This document shows positions 5,313 to 6,746 of a DNA stretch of 6,746 nucleotides, piece by piece. Where the stretch lies: contig CAMPKR010000136.1 in the NCBI GenBank assembly GCA_946887345.1, positions 1-6,746 of the forward strand. Direction: 5' to 3'. Source of the stretch: an uncultured Bacteroidota bacterium. Its GTDB lineage: Bacteria > Bacteroidota > Bacteroidia > Chitinophagales > Chitinophagaceae. Numbering within the stretch: position 1 is the stretch's first letter; each line of letters opens with the position of its first letter. The notes below the pieces were generated by a model that searched no databases, was not told the DNA's origin, and was given only the letters and a program-made list of their open reading frames with translations. The translations under genes were made by a program, and so were the position numbers.

Positions 5313-5340
5313 CCTGCGCAAATCGTTGCGGAGCGGCAGG
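5313..5340 (-). terminator. Hairpin after the DUF2892 gene
   Basis: CGCAA (5317-5321) pairs with TTGCG (5326-5330) around the tetraloop ATCG. CCTG (5313-5316) and CAGG (5337-5340) extend the stem across a 6-base one-sided bulge. It lies 8 bases beyond the stop of the reverse-strand gene ending at 5349, the right place for a terminator separating it from the DUF1801 gene. Only a short pyrimidine stretch follows on the minus strand, so strength is uncertain. Confidence 0.35.
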
Positions 5341-5348
5341 AGCAAAAA

Positions 5349-5744
5349 CTACCCTTCCAGCACCTCCAGCAAAGCATATTTTTCCTTGTCTATTTCCTTC
5401 CTTGTCCTGATCTTAAACATTCTTAGCAACGGCAATGGCGGGCACCAGCCCTGTATAGCGTGCTGCCCCAGGAAAAAGCTCACTATTCCCGGCACTATCA
5501 GCCATCTTTTGTTAACTGTAGCCGCCAGTATTACCCCCGCAAAGGCCACTGCTGACGCATTAAGCTCCAGCGTTCTTTCAATGTCCCATTCTTTATCCAG
5601 CTGTTTAATTCTTTCCCTGATTGCGCCGGCACTTTGCTGCTTATACTGCTGAATATTAGCTTCGGTTTCCCTGTCAATTTCCCGGTTAATCGACTGTGCG
5701 GTGTTAGCCCTCACCTTGTCCTTTGTGATTTCTAAATACTGCAT
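5349..5744 (-). CDS. DUF2892 / YgaP-TM-like two-helix membrane protein
   Basis: The protein has 131 residues from ATG 5744-5742 (MQYLEITKDKVRANT). An upstream in-frame ATG at 5786 would add 14 residues with no family match. The N-terminal half (about 10-55) is charged and helical, with NREIDRETEANIQQYKQQSAGAIRERIKQLDKEWDIERTLE. Two membrane helices follow at about 61-77 (LNASAVAFAGVILAATV) and 81-97 (WLIVPGIVSFFLGQHAI), then the signature QGWCPPLPLLRMFKIRTRKEIDKEKYALLE. The helix pair plus GWCPP is the hallmark of DUF2892 proteins, the membrane part of E. coli YgaP without its rhodanese domain. The N-terminal extension ending in the DKEWDIER motif occurs in many such proteins by my recollection. 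C101 is the only conserved cysteine. Function is unknown. It starts divergently from the second lipoprotein gene, 218 bases away. Confidence 0.87.
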   Translation of the reverse strand: MQYLEITKDKVRANTAQSINREIDRETEANIQQYKQQSAGAIRERIKQLDKEWDIERTLELNASAVAFAGVILAATVNKRWLIVPGIVSFFLGQHAIQGWCPPLPLLRMFKIRTRKEIDKEKYALLEVLEG

Positions 5745-5962
5745 ACCAGTTTTTTCTAAACAGCGGTAAAACACATGCCAGCGCACCAGCCTTCAGCGAT
5801 AAGAGGTTCACCTATCTTAAGCGATCTTTTCGCGGTCTGTAACCTTTCAGCGCACACTCCCCTCGCCCCGCTGCCAGGACCACCTCGCGTTGTTTCTTCC
5901 TACCCCCTTGGCATAATAATTTTACCGTCCTTTCTCATCAGTTAACCAAAACGATAACTATT
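5745..5962. other. Divergent intergenic region, 218 bases
   Basis: This is the longest gene-free stretch in the window, lying between the start of the reverse-strand DUF2892 gene and the forward lipoprotein gene. On the forward side it contains the promoter block described at 5909-5924. On the reverse side I find no convincing TAnnTTTG element ahead of 5744. I see no RNA gene, strong hairpin or repeat in it. Confidence 0.6.
5909..5924 (+). promoter_or_regulatory. Shared promoter block ahead of the second lipoprotein gene
   Basis: TGGCATAATAATTTTA differs from the block at 8-23 ahead of the first lipoprotein gene at only two of 16 positions. Within it TAATTTTA (5917-5924) matches seven of eight positions of the -7 consensus. 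The block ends 38 bases before the ATG at 5963, against 31 in the first copy. A TTG at 5890-5892 could act as the -33 element with a 24-base spacer. Confidence 0.55.
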
Positions 5963-6421
5963 ATGAAAAAGATCTTCTTGACACTCTTTAGTGCCTGTGC
6001 ATTAATGGCTTGCGGTGATAGCGAGTCAGAAACCGCAACTACTACAGATACTACCTCTATGGCAACAGAACCGGCACCGGAACCGGCGACGGCAGCGCGG
6101 GTACCCGTTGAGGGCGATGTTACCTGGGACGCCGGTACGGTCCGCGTGTACCGCAACAATACCTGGGAAGATGCCAATGACGATGTACGCTTCGATAACG
6201 ATGTAGTTGTCTACCGTGACGGACGTGTAGTGAGAGGCGATGTGGAATACGAATGGGAAGACGGATATGTAATAGACCGCGATGGCAATGTCTGGACAAG
6301 GACTGGTAATGCCCTTGACAATGCCTGGGAAGCCACCAAATACGGCGTAAAAGAGACCGGCAAAGCCGTGAAGCATGTCGGCAAGAAAATCGGCGAGAAA
6401 ACAAAAGATGCAGTAGACTAA
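5963..6421 (+). CDS. Small acidic lipoprotein with DG-turn repeats and LEA-like C-terminal helix (copy 2)
   Basis: This 152-residue lipoprotein is a paralogue of the gene at 55-510. Its signal MKKIFLTLFSACA leads to the lipobox LMAC with the lipidated C17, then acidic GDSESE and a Thr/Ala/Pro linker. From residue 50 to the end it aligns without gaps to copy 1, with 55 of 103 residues identical by hand count. The core repeats VRVYRNNTW, VVYRDGRVV, WEDGYVID and RDGNVW. The C-terminal helix (119-152) is more basic than in copy 1 (KYGVKETGKAVKHVGKKIGEK) and ends KDAVD. The unit lengths are preserved exactly, which suggests a fixed fold. It probably sits in the outer membrane or periplasm, and its function is unknown. 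The last 14 bases before the end (6407-6420) are identical to 496-509 of copy 1. A PepSY-like lipoprotein gene follows 111 bases on with its own promoter. Confidence 0.9.
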   Translation: MKKIFLTLFSACALMACGDSESETATTTDTTSMATEPAPEPATAARVPVEGDVTWDAGTVRVYRNNTWEDANDDVRFDNDVVVYRDGRVVRGDVEYEWEDGYVIDRDGNVWTRTGNALDNAWEATKYGVKETGKAVKHVGKKIGEKTKDAVD

Positions 6422-6451
6422 GCCGGAAAAACTCAACAACAAATTCCCGGA

Positions 6452-6487
6452 TTTGAAAAGGCGTGTTCCTCCCTTTTTCTAGATTTG
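6452..6487 (+). promoter_or_regulatory. Candidate promoter for the PepSY-like lipoprotein gene
   Basis: TAGATTTG (6480-6487) is an exact match to the Bacteroidota -7 consensus, and TTTG at 6452-6455 can be the -33 element with a 24-base spacer, slightly longer than usual. The -7 box ends 45 bases before the ATG at 6533. This is one of the better promoter candidates in the window and argues that the last gene is transcribed separately from the lipoprotein before it. Confidence 0.5.
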
Positions 6488-6532
6488 CACGATCTGGCTT
6501 TAACTACTTTTTACTTATTTAAAAACAAATTC

Positions 6533-6746
6533 ATGAAGAAAAGCATCATTTGCCTCAGCTTGTTATCAATGACACTTTTTGCCGCCTGCTCAGGCGGCGG
6601 ACAAAAGCAGGAAGAATTCCTTGACGAAGCACAGGTACCTGCTGCCGTTAAGGATGCGTTTCATGCAAAATACCCGGCAGCCACCGATGTGAAATGGGAA
6701 AAAGAAACGGAAGGCAGCAAGGTGGAATACGAGATCGGTTTCAAAA
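6533..6746 (+). CDS. PepSY-like lipoprotein, 5' part only (runs off the window)
   Basis: The first 71 codons are present and the gene continues past the window end. MKKSIICLSLLSMTLFAAC is a lipoprotein signal with lipobox FAAC and lipidated C19. A short Gly/Gln/Glu linker (SGGGQKQEEF) follows. From about residue 34 the sequence QVPAAVKDAFHAKYPAATDVKWEKETEGSKVEYEIGF matches the opening of the PepSY-like family (PF11396), small periplasmic or outer-membrane proteins frequent in Bacteroidota. There, xVPxAVxxAFxxKYPxAxxVxWE is the typical first helix and strand. One or two such domains usually make a protein of about 140-170 residues, so roughly half is probably missing. The family's function is uncertain; PepSY domains in general are linked to peptidase inhibition or envelope homeostasis. 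Confidence 0.85.
   Translation, partial: MKKSIICLSLLSMTLFAACSGGGQKQEEFLDEAQVPAAVKDAFHAKYPAATDVKWEKETEGSKVEYEIGFK

Noticed and set aside
6026..6442. Reverse open frames opposite both lipoprotein genes (235-531, 317-757, 6026-6442)
   Set aside because: They occur opposite both paralogues because the sense genes are related. They have Cys/His-rich translations with no recognisable domain.
1..6746. A defence island, CRISPR array, toxin-antitoxin pair, transposon or biosynthetic cluster
   Set aside because: No regularly spaced repeats, transposase, integrase, nuclease-helicase or paired small genes are present. The gene families are ordinary chromosomal Bacteroidota families with mixed orientation.

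Overview
The window looks like ordinary chromosome from a Bacteroidota bacterium, most likely the Chitinophagaceae/Sphingobacteriia side. The evidence is the set of families (DUF3667 zinc-ribbon membrane protein, two DUF1801 proteins, a DUF2892 protein, small Cys-lipoproteins, a PepSY-like lipoprotein), the lack of clear Shine-Dalgarno sequences, and several matches to the Bacteroidota -7 promoter element TAnnTTTG a few tens of bases ahead of starts. No tRNA, rRNA, CRISPR array, transposase, phage or defence gene is visible. No gene-free stretch exceeds about 220 bases.

Layout, left to right. (1) A small lipoprotein gene (55-510), forward. (2) A metallo-beta-lactamase-fold hydrolase (608-1345), forward. 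(3) A 150-base spacer with a 14-bp inverted repeat, then a DUF1801 protein with a lysine/alanine-rich histone-H1-like tail (1496-2053), forward. (4) A DUF3667 membrane protein on the reverse strand (2137-3099), convergent with the previous gene. (5) A divergent spacer with an 8-bp perfect AT-rich inverted repeat, then a forward gene (3262-4170) cut by one in-frame TAG at 3679-3681. (6) A hairpin, then a DinB-fold protein (4280-4774) that seems to lack the metal-binding histidines. (7) On the reverse strand, a second, tail-less DUF1801 protein (4780-5235) and, upstream of it, a two-helix DUF2892-type membrane protein (5349-5744). (8) Forward, a second copy of the first lipoprotein (5963-6421) and the 5' part of a PepSY-like lipoprotein that runs off the window end (6533 onward).

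The genes do not form an obvious pathway. They look like single-gene units: orientation changes often, and most genes have their own candidate promoter. The clearest link is between the two lipoproteins at the window's ends. They share about 53% identity over an ungapped 103-residue core (counted by hand), the same domain order, and a 16-base promoter block (TGGCATAATARTTTTR), so they are probably duplicates with retained regulation. The most notable points are the single amber codon in an otherwise open conserved gene, the duplicated lipoproteins with a shared promoter block, the H1-like tail on a DUF1801 domain, and the two mutually exclusive hairpins upstream of that gene. I did not find a convincing new multi-gene system.
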